Below are positions 51,049-59,470 of a DNA stretch of 64,000 nt, piece after piece. The stretch's first letter is position 1; each line of letters starts with the position of its first letter. Position numbers and translations under genes: made by a program. The notes beneath the pieces are model-generated. The model did no database searches and had not been told where the DNA came from. It saw nothing but the letters and a program-made list of their open reading frames with translations. Source of the DNA: Streptomyces sp. ML-6 (lineage in GTDB: Bacteria > Actinomycetota > Actinomycetes > Streptomycetales > Streptomycetaceae); NCBI RefSeq assembly GCF_030116705.1, contig NZ_JAOTIK010000001.1, positions 7,592,501 through 7,656,500 of the forward strand, given 5' to 3'.

Positions 51049-51867
51049 TTACGCGGGGGTGCTGGCGGAGAAGGAGACCGACACCGTGCCGAGGCCGGTG
51101 ACGGTGGCGTGGACGGTGGTGCCCGGCGTCACGGGACGCATCGGGCCGAGGGCGCCGGAGAGGACGACCTGGCCCGCGCGGAGCGGATCGCCGAGTTCGC
51201 GTGCCTGGCGGGCCAGCCAGACGACGGCGTCGACCGGGTCGCCGAGGCAGGCGGCGCCGGTGCCGGTGGAGACGGTCTCGCCGTCGACAGCCATGGTCAT
51301 CTCGGCGGCGACGGGATCGAACCCGGTCAGCGGGACGCGCCGGCTGCCCAGGACGTAGGCGCCGGCCGACGCGTTGTCGGCGACCGTGTCACCGAAGCTG
51401 ATGTCCCAGTCGGCCACCCGGCTGCCGCAGATCTCGATCGCGGCGACGGCATGGGTGATGGCCGCGCGCACCTGGGCGGCGTCCAGCGGCCCCTCGGCGA
51501 GGTCGGCCCCGAGTACGAACGCGATCTCGGCCTCGACCCGCGGCTGCAGGACCGCGTCGACCGGCACCACCGAGCCGTCGGCGTACGCCATGTCGTCGAA
51601 GAGGACACCGAAGTCGGGCTGGTCGACGCCGAGCTGCCGCTGCACGGCGGTGGAGGTCAGTCCGATCTTCCGGCCGGTCACCACGGCGCCGGCCGTGATC
51701 CGCTCGGCGGTGATCCGCTGCTGCACGGCGTAGGCGGCCTTGACGTCGTCACGGCCGATGAGGTCGCGGACAGGTGGGACGGGGGTGCCGCCGGCGGTGG
51801 CCTCGAGGAGCCGGGCCGCGGCGGCGGCGATGCTGTCGTCACCGACAGGGAGGTGATTCTGGGGCAT
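51049..51867 (-). CDS. mhpD: 2-keto-4-pentenoate hydratase
   Basis: A 272-residue hydratase of the MhpD/DmpE group (fumarylacetoacetase-like C-terminal fold) producing 4-hydroxy-2-oxovalerate. Seen: [32 protein letters not shown] with metal-binding Glu residues, and the closing [13 protein letters not shown]. First gene of the three-gene minus-strand operon and divergent from the IclR gene at 51937, whose promoter region holds a palindrome. Start ATG at 51867; the ribosome binding site is weak. Confidence 0.94.
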   Translation of the reverse strand: MPQNHLPVGDDSIAAAAARLLEATAGGTPVPPVRDLIGRDDVKAAYAVQQRITAERITAGAVVTGRKIGLTSTAVQRQLGVDQPDFGVLFDDMAYADGSVVPVDAVLQPRVEAEIAFVLGADLAEGPLDAAQVRAAITHAVAAIEICGSRVADWDISFGDTVADNASAGAYVLGSRRVPLTGFDPVAAEMTMAVDGETVSTGTGAACLGDPVDAVVWLARQARELGDPLRAGQVVLSGALGPMRPVTPGTTVHATVTGLGTVSVSFSASTPA

Positions 51868-51908
51868 GACGTCCAATCTGCGGTAAGGGGCGGAGGGGAT
51901 CCACGAAG

Positions 51909-51929
51909 GCGTTCCACTCAGCGGTACGC
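51909..51929. promoter_or_regulatory. Imperfect palindrome, candidate IclR operator
   Basis: GCGTTCCACTCAGCGGTACGC pairs at seven of ten arm positions around base 51919. It lies in the 69-base gap between the divergent hydratase and IclR genes, the usual place for autoregulated IclR control. Confidence 0.55.
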
Positions 51930-51936
51930 TCTTTTC

Positions 51937-52686
51937 ATGGAGGACAGCGACACGGTCCTGGGCAAGGCGCTGGGGATCCTGCGCGCGTTCGGCCCGGCCG
52001 ATTCCGTACTGCCGCTCGCCGAGCTCGTCCGGCGTACCGGACTGGCCAAGGGCACCGTGCACCGGATCGCCAGCGACCTGGTGCACCACCGGCTCCTCGA
52101 CAAGACCGAGCACGGCTACCGGCTGTCCGGCGGCCTCTTCGAGCTCGGCCTGCGAGCGGCCGCCGAGCGCACCCTCCTCGAACTGGCGATGCCGTTCCTC
52201 CAGGACGTGTACGAGCGCACGCACGAGACCGTGCACCTGGGCGTGCGCGAGGGGCACGAGGTCGTCTACGTCGCCAAGATCGGCGGACACCGGCAGGCGC
52301 ATGCGCCCTCCCGCACGGGTGGGCGCATGCCGTTGCACTGCACGGCGATCGGCAAGGTGCTGCTCGCGTACGCCGGGGAGGACGAGCGGACCGCGGTCCT
52401 CACCGGCCCGCTCGAACGCCGCACGGCGCACACCGTGATCGCGCCGGGCCTGCTGCACCGGCAGCTCCTCGACGTCATGGAGACCGGGCTCGCCCACGAA
52501 CGCGAGGAGTCGACCCCGGGCCTGCTCTGCGTCGCCGCACCGGTCCTGGCCGCCGACGGTGCGACCGCCCTCGCGGGCATCAGCGTGGCCGGACCGGTCG
52601 GACGCTTCCGCCCCGAGTCGCACGCGAACGCGGTCCGCGCGGCGGCGACGGGCCTGGGTTCGACCCTGGCCCGCCGCCGCCACTGA
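51937..52686 (+). CDS. IclR-family regulator of the downstream meta-cleavage genes
   Basis: A 249-residue regulator. N-terminal winged helix (LGKALGILRAFG, LAELVRRTGLAKGTVHRIAS) and C-terminal effector domain (HLGVREGHEVVYVAKIGG, MPLHCTAIGKVLLAY, with SHANAVRAAA near the end) are typical. Divergent from mhpD across a 69-base gap with a palindrome, so it likely controls mhpDFE. It converges, with only ten bases between stop codons, on the aromatic monooxygenase gene. Effector probably an aromatic acid; inference. Confidence 0.94.
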   Translation: MEDSDTVLGKALGILRAFGPADSVLPLAELVRRTGLAKGTVHRIASDLVHHRLLDKTEHGYRLSGGLFELGLRAAAERTLLELAMPFLQDVYERTHETVHLGVREGHEVVYVAKIGGHRQAHAPSRTGGRMPLHCTAIGKVLLAYAGEDERTAVLTGPLERRTAHTVIAPGLLHRQLLDVMETGLAHEREESTPGLLCVAAPVLAADGATALAGISVAGPVGRFRPESHANAVRAAATGLGSTLARRRH

Positions 52687-52696
52687 TCACCGCCGG

Positions 52697-53968
52697 TCAG
52701 ACCGCCGGCTCCTCGACGACCGCCGAGGACAGCGGGATCGGCGTGAACATCTCGGGCTCCTCGTCCGGCGTCAGCGCGGTCGGACCGTACACCCAGTCGG
52801 TGAAGGAGTAGTCGTGGATGTCCCGCGCCCGCATGATCGCGTTGCGCCGCAGCCGCGCCTCCCCGTCGAGATGCCACAGCTCGCCCCACGACCGGGCGGT
52901 GGTCTGCACCCGCCGGCAGTGCTCGACCCGGACCGCTTCGTACGCGGCCAGCGCACCGTCCCAGTCCGGCTCCGTCCCGGCGGGGGCGGCCCCGGCCAGG
53001 CGCGCGTAGTGCTGGGCGAGCACCCAGCCGTCCTCGATCGCCATGATCGCGCCCTGTGCCATGTACTGGAGCGGCGGGTGCGCGGCGTCGCCGAGGAGCA
53101 CGATCCGGCCGTGCACCCAGGTCTCGACGGGGTCGCGGTCGAACATGCGCCACCAGCGGTCCCGCCACATCAGCGGAATTCCCTTGCGAACGGTGTCGCA
53201 GGTGTCCGCGAAGGCGGCGTCCAGCTCGTCGGGCGTGCCCCAGTCCTCCCGGCCGGCCAGGGCCTTCGGCGACTCGAACACGGCGACCTGGTTGAACATC
53301 TCGCCGCCGCGCAGCGCGTACTGGACGAAGTGGCAGCCGGGGCCGACGTACACGGTGACGTCGTTCTCGGCGATGTCGTTGTGCCGGACCTGTTCGATGG
53401 GGACGGCCGCGCGGTAGGCGACGTAGGAGGAGTTGACGACATCGTCGCCGATCAGGTCGCGGCGGGCCACGGAATGCAGTCCGTCGGCCGCGACGACCAG
53501 CGGGGCGGACTCGGTCCGCCCGTCCTGGAGGAGAACCCGGGCGCCGCCCTCGATGTTCTCGTAGCCGACGACGACCTGGTCGTTGAGCAGCTCCACCCCG
53601 GCGCGTCGGCAGGCCCGCAGGAAGATGCCGTGCAGGTCGCTGCGGTGGATGACCATGTACGGGAAGCCGTAGCGTCGTTCGAGGTCGCCCAGGTCGAGCC
53701 GGGTCAGCTCCCGGGCGTCGAGCGCGTCCCGCATCACCATGTGCTCCGGGACGACGCCCAGCGCCTTCGCCTCGTCGAGGAGACCGTACTCCGCGAGGAT
53801 GCGGGTGCAGTTGGGGGCGATCTGCAGGCCGGCGCCGACCTCGCCGTACTCGGGGGCCTGTTCGAGGACGCGGACCCGCAGCCCCCGGCGGGACAGGGCG
53901 TAGGCGGTGCTGAGTCCGCCGATGCCGCCGCCGACCACCAGGACGTCGGGCGTGGGTTCAGGGTTCAT
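52697..53968 (-). CDS. FAD-dependent aromatic hydroxylase, probably 3-hydroxybenzoate 6-hydroxylase
   Basis: A 423-residue class A flavoprotein monooxygenase. FAD-binding VVGGGIGGLSTAYALSRRG, the middle ADGLHSVARRDLIGDD fingerprint and the C-terminal GRIVLLGDAAHPPLQYMAQG are present. Downstream steps of the gentisate route are encoded directly upstream in the same transcription unit, so para-hydroxylation of 3-hydroxybenzoate to gentisate is the best reading; salicylate 1- or 5-hydroxylation is an alternative. The ATG at 53968 is chosen because it starts the Rossmann region properly. Confidence 0.88.
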   Translation of the reverse strand: MNPEPTPDVLVVGGGIGGLSTAYALSRRGLRVRVLEQAPEYGEVGAGLQIAPNCTRILAEYGLLDEAKALGVVPEHMVMRDALDARELTRLDLGDLERRYGFPYMVIHRSDLHGIFLRACRRAGVELLNDQVVVGYENIEGGARVLLQDGRTESAPLVVAADGLHSVARRDLIGDDVVNSSYVAYRAAVPIEQVRHNDIAENDVTVYVGPGCHFVQYALRGGEMFNQVAVFESPKALAGREDWGTPDELDAAFADTCDTVRKGIPLMWRDRWWRMFDRDPVETWVHGRIVLLGDAAHPPLQYMAQGAIMAIEDGWVLAQHYARLAGAAPAGTEPDWDGALAAYEAVRVEHCRRVQTTARSWGELWHLDGEARLRRNAIMRARDIHDYSFTDWVYGPTALTPDEEPEMFTPIPLSSAVVEEPAV

Positions 53969-54002
53969 GTGCTGTTCCTTGCGTGTGCGGGGCGGGCCCG
54001 GA

Positions 54003-54734
54003 TCAGAGCCAGGCGGCAAGGGCCGGGGCGGGGGAGCCGTCCGCGGCGCGCAGTGCGGTGCCCCGTCCGGTCAAGTAGGCCGCGATGTCGTGCAGTTCAC
54101 CGGTGATCCCGATGCTCTCGCCGTCGCCCGGCAGCTCCCAGACGGCCCCGGCGGCCGGGGCGCGCAGGGTGACGGCCGGGCCGGGGGAGGCGGCACGCCT
54201 GGCGGTGACGTCGTCGCACAGTGCGGCGAGGAAGCCGGCCGGCAGATCGGCGAAGGAGACGCCGGTCGCCAGGTCGACGGCGTGGACGCACACCTCGCGC
54301 GAGCGCATCCAGGGCAGTTCGGTGGCGGGAACGGTCCGGCCCTGGGCCGTGACGACCTCGTGCCGCCACTGCTCGTCGGTCAGCCGGTCCATCCGCGCCT
54401 CCAGCGCGTCCGCCGAACGGCGCAGCCAGGCGGACAGCTCGGCGGCCGGCAGGGCGCGGCCGCGTTCGATCCCGGCGGCGCGCTCCTCGGGCGAGGCGTA
54501 CATCGGCGTGGGTTCGCCGGTGGCGGCCCAGTGGACCAGGTTGGACAGCGCCTCGGCGTTCGCGGCCACATGGGCGGCGACGTGGGCGCGGGTCCAGCCG
54601 GGCAGGGCGGTGGGCGCCGCGTACCCGCCGTCCTCGAGACCGGCGACGGCGTCGGAGATCAGCTCGGCGCCGATCAGGGCCCAGCGGCGGGCGTCGTCGA
54701 AGGTGCGCGCGCCGGTGCGGGTGCTGTTCGTCAT
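54003..54734 (-). CDS. Maleylpyruvate isomerase, mycothiol-dependent
   Basis: A 243-residue enzyme of the DinB-like/MDMPI fold that isomerises maleylpyruvate to fumarylpyruvate using mycothiol, the actinobacterial thiol. Metal-binding His residues are seen in LPGWTRAHVAAHVAANAEAL, and the thiol-site WMRSREVCVHAVDL fits. Its ATG overlaps the stop of the fumarylpyruvate hydrolase gene (ATGA). The use of mycothiol rather than glutathione supports an actinomycete host. Confidence 0.94.
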   Translation of the reverse strand: MTNSTRTGARTFDDARRWALIGAELISDAVAGLEDGGYAAPTALPGWTRAHVAAHVAANAEALSNLVHWAATGEPTPMYASPEERAAGIERGRALPAAELSAWLRRSADALEARMDRLTDEQWRHEVVTAQGRTVPATELPWMRSREVCVHAVDLATGVSFADLPAGFLAALCDDVTARRAASPGPAVTLRAPAAGAVWELPGDGESIGITGELHDIAAYLTGRGTALRAADGSPAPALAAWL

Positions 54735-55558
54735 GGTGCGACCACCTCGTTGGTGCAGGAGCCGAGACCGGTGATCTCGGTGACCACGCGCCGGCCGGGC
54801 ACCAGGAAGACCTTGGGGTCGCGGGCGTTGCCGACGCCCGCCGGGGTACCGGTGGCGATGATGTCGCCCGGCCGCAGAGTGATCACGGTGGAGATGTACT
54901 GGACGAGGAAGACCGGGTCGAACAGCAGCGTGCCGGTGTCGTCCTGCTGCATGACCTGTCCGTCGACGACCGTCCTGACCTCGAGGGCGGGGCGGACGCC
55001 GCCGACCTCGTCGGGGGTGACGACGTACGGACCGACCGGGGTGGTCGCCTCCCAGATCTTGCCCTGGGTCCACTCGATGGTGCGGAACTGCCAGTCGCGC
55101 GCCGAGATGTCGTTCATGACGGTGAATCCGGCGATGGCGTCGGCGGCCCGCTGCTCGTCGGCGCGGCGCACCTGCTTGCCGATCACGAGGGCCAGTTCGA
55201 CCTCCCAGTCGAGGGCGTCGGTCTCGGCCGGCTTGACGATGTCGTCGTGCGCGCCGATGAGGGTGTCGGCGAACTTCGGGAAGAGCGTCGGGTGGGCGGG
55301 GAGGTCCCGGCCCATCTCCTTGATGTGGTTGGTGTAGTTGTGGCCGACGCAGACGACCTTGGAGGGGTTCGGGACGACCGGGGCGAAGTCCGCCCCGGAG
55401 ACGGGGTACGTGGGGCCGGTCGCGGCGGCGGCCTCGGCCCGCCAGCCGTCCCGGGCGAACAGCTCGCCCAGGTCGGTGTACCCGAGATCGACGTGGACCT
55501 CGCCGTCGAGGCGGACCGCCCGGGTGCCGGTCGCGGTGCGGAGGGTGGCGAGCTTCAT
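54731..55558 (-). CDS. Fumarylpyruvate hydrolase (FAH family)
   Basis: A 275-residue member of the fumarylacetoacetase family. Substrate and metal residues: SKVVCVGHNYTNHIKEMG, LDWEVELALVIGK with the metal-binding Glu residues, MNDISARDWQ and IIATGTPAGVGNARDP. In the gentisate route it splits fumarylpyruvate to fumarate and pyruvate. It lies two bases behind the gentisate dioxygenase stop and overlaps the isomerase gene, a tight operon. Start ATG at 55558. Confidence 0.93.
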   Translation of the reverse strand: MKLATLRTATGTRAVRLDGEVHVDLGYTDLGELFARDGWRAEAAAATGPTYPVSGADFAPVVPNPSKVVCVGHNYTNHIKEMGRDLPAHPTLFPKFADTLIGAHDDIVKPAETDALDWEVELALVIGKQVRRADEQRAADAIAGFTVMNDISARDWQFRTIEWTQGKIWEATTPVGPYVVTPDEVGGVRPALEVRTVVDGQVMQQDDTGTLLFDPVFLVQYISTVITLRPGDIIATGTPAGVGNARDPKVFLVPGRRVVTEITGLGSCTNEVVAP

Positions 55559-55560
55559 GG

Positions 55561-56733
55561 TCAGGCGTCCTTCTGGGTGCGGTGGAGTCGGAGCGCCTCG
55601 AAGACGGGCGCGTCGGAGAAGCGGAAGAGGTCCAGGGCGCCCGAGTCGGAGTCCGACCGGCCGGCCTCGGAGCAGGCGGAGAAGGGTTCCCAGGACGGGA
55701 CGACGAACAGGTCGCCGCGGCTGACCGTCCAGGACCGCTCCCCGACGGTCACCACGCCGGAGCCGTCGAAGACCTGGTAGACGGAGGATCCGGTCTCGCG
55801 GACGGGAGCGGTCCCGGCGCCGCGGGCGACTCGGTGGAACTCGGCGCGGAGGGTCGGCAGGACGTCGGTGCCGTCGTGCGGGTTGGTGTAGCGGACCGCG
55901 GCATGGCCGGGCTCGACGGTGCCTTCGAACCCCTCCTTCTCCAGGAGCAGTTGGTCGCGCAACGCGGCGTCGGTGTACTCCCACTTGTACGAGAGCAGCG
56001 GGCTGCCCGGAGTCGTGGGGGTGGCCGAGAGCGGGCGCAGACCCGGATGGGCCCACAACCGCTCGGAGCGCGACCGCTCGGGCGTGGTCCGCTCGGCGTC
56101 ACTGATCTCGTCGCGGCCGAACTCGAAGAACTGGGCCTCGGTGGCGTACTGGAAGGGGATGTCCAGGCCGTCGATCCAGGCCATCGGCGCGGAGGTGGCG
56201 TTGTGGTGGGCGTGCCAGTTCCAGCCGGCCTGCGGGAGAAAGTCGCCGCGCCGCATCGGTACGGGATCGCCGCCGACGACCGTCCACACGCCCGAGCCCT
56301 CGACGACGAAGCGGAAGGCGTGCTGGGTGTGGCGGTGCTCGGGGGCGTCCTCGCCCGGCATCAGGTACTGGATGGCCGCCCACAGCGTCGGGGTGGCGAA
56401 CGGGCGCCCGCCGAGGGCGGGGTTGGCCAGGGCGATGGCGCGGCGCTCGCCGCCGCGGCCGACCGGGACGAGGTCACCGGCCTGCGCCGCGAGTTCCCGG
56501 AGCCGGTCCCATCGCCACAGGTGCGGGACGGCGTGCGAGCGCGGGTGGGCCGGCATCAGGTCGCCGATCTCGGTCCACAGCGGGACGAGCAGTTCGTGTT
56601 CGAAGCCCCGGTAGAGCTCTTCGAGCGCCGGGGTGACCTCGGGCTGTCCCTCCGCGGCGACGGCCTGCAGCCGCACCGGGGAGCCCGAGCCGAGGTCAGG
56701 GGCGAGGTCATGGGCCAGAGAGGAGTGCGTCAC
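55561..56733 (-). CDS. Gentisate 1,2-dioxygenase
   Basis: A 390-residue bicupin iron dioxygenase that opens the gentisate ring to maleylpyruvate. The first cupin has the iron site APEHRHTQHAFRFVVEG with a distal His in GWNWHAHHNATS; the second cupin (SSVYQVFDGSGVVTVGERSW) is degenerate in metal ligands as usual. Start is taken as GTG 56733; the ATG upstream is out of frame. It is divergent from the IclR gene at 56809 across 75 bases with a palindrome and is the first gene of the gentisate operon. Confidence 0.95.
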   Translation of the reverse strand: MTHSSLAHDLAPDLGSGSPVRLQAVAAEGQPEVTPALEELYRGFEHELLVPLWTEIGDLMPAHPRSHAVPHLWRWDRLRELAAQAGDLVPVGRGGERRAIALANPALGGRPFATPTLWAAIQYLMPGEDAPEHRHTQHAFRFVVEGSGVWTVVGGDPVPMRRGDFLPQAGWNWHAHHNATSAPMAWIDGLDIPFQYATEAQFFEFGRDEISDAERTTPERSRSERLWAHPGLRPLSATPTTPGSPLLSYKWEYTDAALRDQLLLEKEGFEGTVEPGHAAVRYTNPHDGTDVLPTLRAEFHRVARGAGTAPVRETGSSVYQVFDGSGVVTVGERSWTVSRGDLFVVPSWEPFSACSEAGRSDSDSGALDLFRFSDAPVFEALRLHRTQKDA

Positions 56734-56749
56734 GGATTCAGCCTGCTCG

Positions 56750-56766
56750 GTTCTTCCATGAGGAAC
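56750..56766. promoter_or_regulatory. Palindrome, candidate IclR operator for the gentisate operon
   Basis: GTTCTTCCATGAGGAAC: outer GTTC/GAAC and inner TC/GA arms are symmetric around base 56758. It lies between the divergent gentisate dioxygenase and IclR genes. Its GTTCC-like half-site resembles the site at 51909-51929. Confidence 0.6.
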
Positions 56767-56808
56767 AGGTAGATTCTGGAGAGCAGAACAGCTGACCGGG
56801 AGTACGTC

Positions 56809-57588
56809 ATGGACAAGCCGCTCAAGACCCCGCCGCCCTACCCCATCGCCAGCGTCGACCACGCACTGCGGGCGGCGACCATCCTCCAGCTGGAGGGCAG
56901 CGCGAGCGTGTCGCAGATCGCCGAGCGTCTGGGCGTCGCGCGGTCCACGGCCCACCGCATCCTGGCGATGCTGGTCTACCGGGACTTCGCCGTGCAGGGC
57001 GAGGACCGCGACTACCGCGCGGGCCCGGTCCTCGAACTCGCCTCGTACTCCCAGTCCGAGGTCTCGCGACTGCGCGCCGTTGCCCTCCCGCATCTGCACC
57101 GGGTCGTCGACCTCCTCGACGAGACCGCGAACCTGACGGTGCGGACCGGGGACACCGTGCGGTTCATCGCCAGCGTCGAGTGCGGGCAGGCCCTGCGGGT
57201 CGGCTCCCGGGAGGGCATGGTCTTCCCGGCCCACCGCACCACGGCGGGCCTGCTGCTGCTCGCCGAACTCTCCGACACGGAGCTGGAGGAGGTGTACGCC
57301 GCCGAGCGGTACGGGGACCGCCGGGCCGACCGCCCGGACCTCGACCGGCTGCGGGCGGAGCTGGAGCGGCTGCGGCGCAGCGGATTCGCCGTCAACCGGG
57401 GCCGGTCCGAGCGCGGTCTGGCCGCCGTCGGCGTACCGGTGCGCGACCGGGACGGTGCCGCGCTGGCCGGCCTGTCGGTCTCCCTGCCCAGCGTGCGTTA
57501 CGACCCCCACCGCCTGAGGTCCCTGGTCTCCACGCTGGAGGCGGCGGCGCGCGCACTGGAGAAGGATCTGGCCGAGGAGGGCTCCTGA
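56809..57588 (+). CDS. IclR-family regulator of the gentisate operon
   Basis: A 259-residue regulator with a clear N-terminal HTH (VSQIAERLGVARSTAHRILA) and effector domain (ALRVGSREGMVFPAHRTTAG, FAVNRGRSERGLAAVGVPV). Distinct in sequence from the IclR at 51937, so not a recent copy. Divergent from gentisate dioxygenase. ATG at 56809 with GGGAG six bases upstream. Ends at a bidirectional terminator facing the MhpC-type hydrolase gene. Confidence 0.94.
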   Translation: MDKPLKTPPPYPIASVDHALRAATILQLEGSASVSQIAERLGVARSTAHRILAMLVYRDFAVQGEDRDYRAGPVLELASYSQSEVSRLRAVALPHLHRVVDLLDETANLTVRTGDTVRFIASVECGQALRVGSREGMVFPAHRTTAGLLLLAELSDTELEEVYAAERYGDRRADRPDLDRLRAELERLRRSGFAVNRGRSERGLAAVGVPVRDRDGAALAGLSVSLPSVRYDPHRLRSLVSTLEAAARALEKDLAEEGS

Positions 57589-57595
57589 CCACGGA

Positions 57596-57644
57596 CAAGG
57601 GCCTGTACGACCCCGCCGGCGCGGCGGTGTCGTACAGGCCCTTG
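57596..57644. terminator. Bidirectional terminator with nested stem
   Basis: Perfect 16-base stem (57596-57611 with 57629-57644); the loop itself contains a CCGCCG/CGGCGG stem. It lies between the convergent IclR gene and the hydrolase gene and separates the gentisate module from the upper meta-cleavage module. Confidence 0.92.
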
Positions 57645-57655
57645 GGGGTCGGACG

Positions 57656-58501
57656 TCAGTTGTTGGCGACGAAGTCGACGACCAGCCGGTTGAACTCGTC
57701 GGCGTGCTCGATCATCGCCCAGTGCCCGCAGTGGTTGAGCACCACCAGGCGGCTGTTCGGGATGTTCGCGAGCAGGAACAGCGAGGTCTCGTAGGAGACG
57801 ACGCGGTCGTCGCGGCCGTGGATCAGCAGGGTCGGCACCTGAATCGTCGGCAGCAGTTCCGGCTTGACCCACTTGGGCAGCGGGGCGCCCTGGGGCAGGC
57901 CGTCCACGTAGTTGCGCAGGTGTTCGGGGCGGGCCAGGGCCGCGTCCGAACGGGCCTTGCACAGCTCGGGGGTGGCGAACCGGTCCTTGTCGTAGACCAT
58001 GATCTCGACGAGCCTGCGCATGTTCTCCGGGCCGGCGTCCCGGTACGCCTCGATCAGGACCTTGAGGCCCTCGGACGGGCCGCCGCCCGGGCCGAAGAGG
58101 GTGGGCAGCTTGCCGACCGGCGGGCCCATGGTGATCAGGTGGGAGATCCGCTCGGGGTGCTGGGTGGCGAGGCGGAGCGAGGTCTGGCCGCCCATCGAGT
58201 TCCCGACGAAGGCCGCCTTGTCGATGCCGAGGGCGTCCAGGAACTGGATGGCGGCCTCGACGTGGTCGAGCCGGTCGACGGTGGCGGCGTCCGATTCGCC
58301 CCAGCCCGGCATGTCGACCGCGTACACGTGGAAGTGCTCGGCCAGGGCCTCGATGTTGCCGGCGAAGTTGCTCCAGCCGGTGGCGCCGGGGCCGCTGCCG
58401 TGCAGCAGGACGACCGGGTGGCCGGAGCCCGCCTCGTAGTAGCGGAGCTTCCAGTCGGGTGTCTGGACGGTGCGGGCGATGTCCCGGGGGTCGATGCTCA
58501 T
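57656..58501 (-). CDS. mhpC: Meta-cleavage product hydrolase (MhpC/BphD type)
   Basis: A 281-residue alpha/beta hydrolase. The oxyanion HGSGPGATGWSNF, nucleophile Ser in GNSMGGQTSLRLA, acid Asp in IHGRDDRVV and catalytic His in NHCGHWAMIEHADEF are the hallmarks of C-C bond hydrolases acting on extradiol ring-fission products. It would release 2-keto-4-pentenoate (substrate of the hydratase) plus a dicarboxylate or acid. Its ATG overlaps the dioxygenase stop codon by one base (TGATG). Confidence 0.94.
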   Translation of the reverse strand: MSIDPRDIARTVQTPDWKLRYYEAGSGHPVVLLHGSGPGATGWSNFAGNIEALAEHFHVYAVDMPGWGESDAATVDRLDHVEAAIQFLDALGIDKAAFVGNSMGGQTSLRLATQHPERISHLITMGPPVGKLPTLFGPGGGPSEGLKVLIEAYRDAGPENMRRLVEIMVYDKDRFATPELCKARSDAALARPEHLRNYVDGLPQGAPLPKWVKPELLPTIQVPTLLIHGRDDRVVSYETSLFLLANIPNSRLVVLNHCGHWAMIEHADEFNRLVVDFVANN

Positions 58502-59433
58502 CAGTGGTTCTCTTCCATGGGGTTCGGGGCGGCGGCGAGCAGGTCGGCGACCACGCCCGGCGGACGGTGGCCCCAGCTGTGCAGCCGGTCGAGCGTCCGC
58601 ACCTCCCAGGTCTCGTCGTCGATGATCAGCCCGCCCCAGCCGTACTCGACGCTGAATCCGGACGGCGTGAGGACGTAGAAGCTGAACATGTGGTCGTTCG
58701 GATGCATGCCGAGCGTCATCTCGAACGGCTGCTTGGCATCCATGCACCGGTCGTAGGCCAGGCCGACGTCGCGGATGTCGTCGACCTCGACCATGAAGTG
58801 GTGGGTCTTCTTCGGGTGCGGCATGTCGCCGAAGGCCACGGTGTGATGACGGCCGTTGCAGTGCAGGAAGATCAGGTCGGCCACGATGCCCGGGGCGAGT
58901 TCCTCGACGATGATGTCGCTGATCTTGAAGCCGAGCAGGTCGACGTAGAAGCCCAGATAGGTCTCGCGGGAGACCCCGTGGGCGAGCAGGACCTGGTGGC
59001 CCGCGCCGCCGGCGCCGGTCACGAAGCCGCCGAGCAGCGACGCGGACGCGAACGGGGTGGCGGCGTCGGCCAGGCCGTTGACCAGCTCGATCCGGTTGCC
59101 CATCGGGTCGGTGGTGACGAAGATCCGGTCCACCTTGCGGGCGGCGGCGAGCGCCGTGTCGCCCTCCGCGACCTCGGCACCGGCCGCGCGCAGTCGCGCG
59201 ACCAGCGCGTCGAGCGCAGCCGCGCCCTCGACCTCGTAACCGGTCGCCACCAGGTCGTCGGCGGGGCCCTCGGTGATCACCCAGCGGTGGGCCTTCTCGT
59301 CGGTACGCAGCGTGAAGCCATTGTCGGTCCGCTCGCCGAGCTGCATGCCGAGCAGGTCGACGCCGAAGCGCTCCCAGTCGGCGAGGCTGCTCACCTCGTA
59401 GACGACGTACCCGAGTTCTTTCACACCGGACAA
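58501..59433 (-). CDS. Extradiol ring-cleavage dioxygenase (VOC, BphC/HsaC-like)
   Basis: A 310-residue two-domain vicinal-oxygen-chelate iron dioxygenase. Fe ligands: His in GHQVLLAHG or neighbouring strand, His in THHFMVEVDD, Glu in PSGFSVEYGWGG. It would cleave the catechol formed by the MhpA-type enzyme. This is a type I extradiol enzyme, unlike E. coli MhpB, which is type III. Best start is TTG 59433: AAGGAG lies seven bases upstream, while the GTG at 59424 is too far. Confidence 0.93.
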   Translation of the reverse strand: MSGVKELGYVVYEVSSLADWERFGVDLLGMQLGERTDNGFTLRTDEKAHRWVITEGPADDLVATGYEVEGAAALDALVARLRAAGAEVAEGDTALAAARKVDRIFVTTDPMGNRIELVNGLADAATPFASASLLGGFVTGAGGAGHQVLLAHGVSRETYLGFYVDLLGFKISDIIVEELAPGIVADLIFLHCNGRHHTVAFGDMPHPKKTHHFMVEVDDIRDVGLAYDRCMDAKQPFEMTLGMHPNDHMFSFYVLTPSGFSVEYGWGGLIIDDETWEVRTLDRLHSWGHRPPGVVADLLAAAPNPMEENH

Positions 59434-59470
59434 GACACTTCTCCTTGTTCGCAGGCTTCGCAGGGCTTGG

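Noticed and set aside
50212..51936. Upstream extension of the IclR frame over the hydratase and dehydrogenase genes
   Set aside because: Antisense shadow; the real IclR start is the ATG at 51937 in front of the helix-turn-helix domain.
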